Positions 63,228-64,000 of a DNA stretch of 64,000 nt are shown here, in pieces. Source of the stretch: Inonotus obliquus. Its lineage: Eukaryota; Basidiomycota; Agaricomycetes; Hymenochaetales; Hymenochaetaceae. The stretch lies in assembly GCA_032164295.1 (NCBI GenBank), contig JAJHTX010000012.1, positions 310,001 to 374,000 on the forward strand. The letters run 5' to 3'. Position 1 is the stretch's first letter. Each line of letters begins with the position of its first letter. Made by a program: the position numbers and the translations under genes. The notes under the pieces were generated by a model. The model was not told the DNA's origin. It did not search any database and worked only from the letters and a program-made list of their open reading frames with translations.

Positions 63228-64000
63228 TAAAGAGTAATACCGGAGGCTACGATCGATATGGGCTTAATTCCGCGATTCTACCGCTTCTTCCAATTAACAA
63301 TACTTCTGTGATTCTACTGCTTCTTACTTCTCTTTGGACCACGGTACTTCTGCCGTCCTATCTACGCCTGCGGTTCCAACAAAGTACGAGGCTTCTGCGA
63401 TTCGACAAGGCTAAGAATGATTGAGAACTGGTCCTGCATACGTTTAGCCAGACTTCTGTGCCAATACCGAATCACCAATCCCTACGCCCGTCTTCCATCA
63501 CAGTACTGAACCACCAGACTTTGATACCGATGATACCGATACCGTACCGTCCACCCATCCTGATACCAACACTTAATAGTCCACGTCTAGTCGATACTAC
63601 GCCCTCAACAGCCCATACCAGAGGAAAAGGCTCACAAGCTACGATCGGTCTGCCATATGTTGCTGCGAAGAGTTGGATCATGGTCGAAGCTCCAAGTCCA
63701 ACGGTATGCCCTTCTGAACCGCCATGCATCGATACCAACGATACCGGTGTTGATACCGATGGTCCGCTCCGGTACCGGAGTTCGTAACGTGTGCTAGGTC
63801 GAGACCACACCCTCGGAGATCTACGTCGAGAGGAAGGTTGGGAAATGAATCAAGTCCACCGTACGCTGCTTCGATCTCGGAGGAGGCCATCAATCCAACT
63901 CGGAGGGGAAGCCAAGCAATGCCCAGTCGAGTCAGGCAACGCGTACTGATCGATATCGAGGGGCTCGAGCAATCTCGTTGATGCTCAGGGATGATCCCAG
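63228..64000 (+). mobile_element. LTR-B copy 5, cut by the window edge
   Basis: Starts TAAAGAGTAATACCGGAGGC and follows copy 4 closely for its first 770 bases, in the same orientation. The four bases before it are TCGG (63224-63227), the presumed target copy; the far end is outside the window. Confidence 0.8.

Noticed and set aside
1..64000. CRISPR arrays, bacterial operons, Shine-Dalgarno sites
   Set aside because: All genes show eukaryotic introns; no regular repeat-spacer pattern exists.

Overview
The window looks like nuclear DNA of a filamentous basidiomycete, most likely an Agaricomycete. Coding genes carry many short introns of about 45-65 nt with GTRNGY donors. The conserved genes are eukaryotic: a cohesin SA/Scc3 subunit, the WD40 ribosome-biogenesis factor Jip5 and the mitochondrial ferredoxin Yah1. 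The mobile elements include Plavaka, hAT, PIF/Harbinger, copia and a chromodomain gypsy, a mix typical of mushroom-forming fungi. I cannot name the genus.

Bases 1-23,000 are the host-gene half. In order: a membrane-anchored disordered protein cut by the left edge (minus), a 1,004-residue repeat protein (plus), the 12-exon SCC3 gene (plus), JIP5 (minus, convergent with SCC3), a small acidic protein (plus, divergent from JIP5), a 714-residue two-TM serine-rich protein (plus), and YAH1 (minus). Spacers hold little, apart from two diverged relics of one family near 7.2-7.4 kb and 22.1-22.4 kb and some weak ORFs.

Bases 23,000-43,000 are a nested retrotransposon cluster. Copia-1 (23,096-28,107) is intact: identical 276-bp LTRs, a 5-bp target duplication and one open 1,463-codon Gag-Pol. 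Copia-2 (28,138-42,630, minus) is old. It is split by a 1.29-kb LTR-like insertion (30,575-31,863) and by a 1.6-kb solo LTR, 'LTR-A' (31,967-40,327). LTR-A is itself split by a chromodomain gypsy element (32,527-39,260). Every boundary except the outer ends of Copia-2 can be placed by target duplication and TG...CA ends. The older elements carry many nonsense codons, nearly all explained by C:G to T:A transitions, whereas Copia-1 has none; this suggests a RIP/MIP-like or methylation-decay process.

Bases 43,000-64,000 hold DNA transposons and a recurrent 1.72-kb GGTATCG-rich solo LTR family ('LTR-B'). They comprise an LTR-B copy (43,611-45,330), an HSP70 gene fragment, a decayed Plavaka transposase gene, a divergent small gene cut at its splice donor by a three-layer stack (LTR-B, inverted LTR-B, then a 1,719-bp 'LTR-C'), a 5'-truncated hAT, a PIF/Harbinger unit with an intact Myb/SANT-like partner gene and a broken DDE transposase, a tRNA-like SINE head, and a fifth LTR-B running off the right edge. 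All target duplications seen for LTR-B and LTR-C have the form NCGN. No one described system explains the cluster. The most novel points are the CpG-centred target choice, the reading frame that fills the first part of LTR-A, and the tandem-repeat protein at 3.3-6.4 kb.
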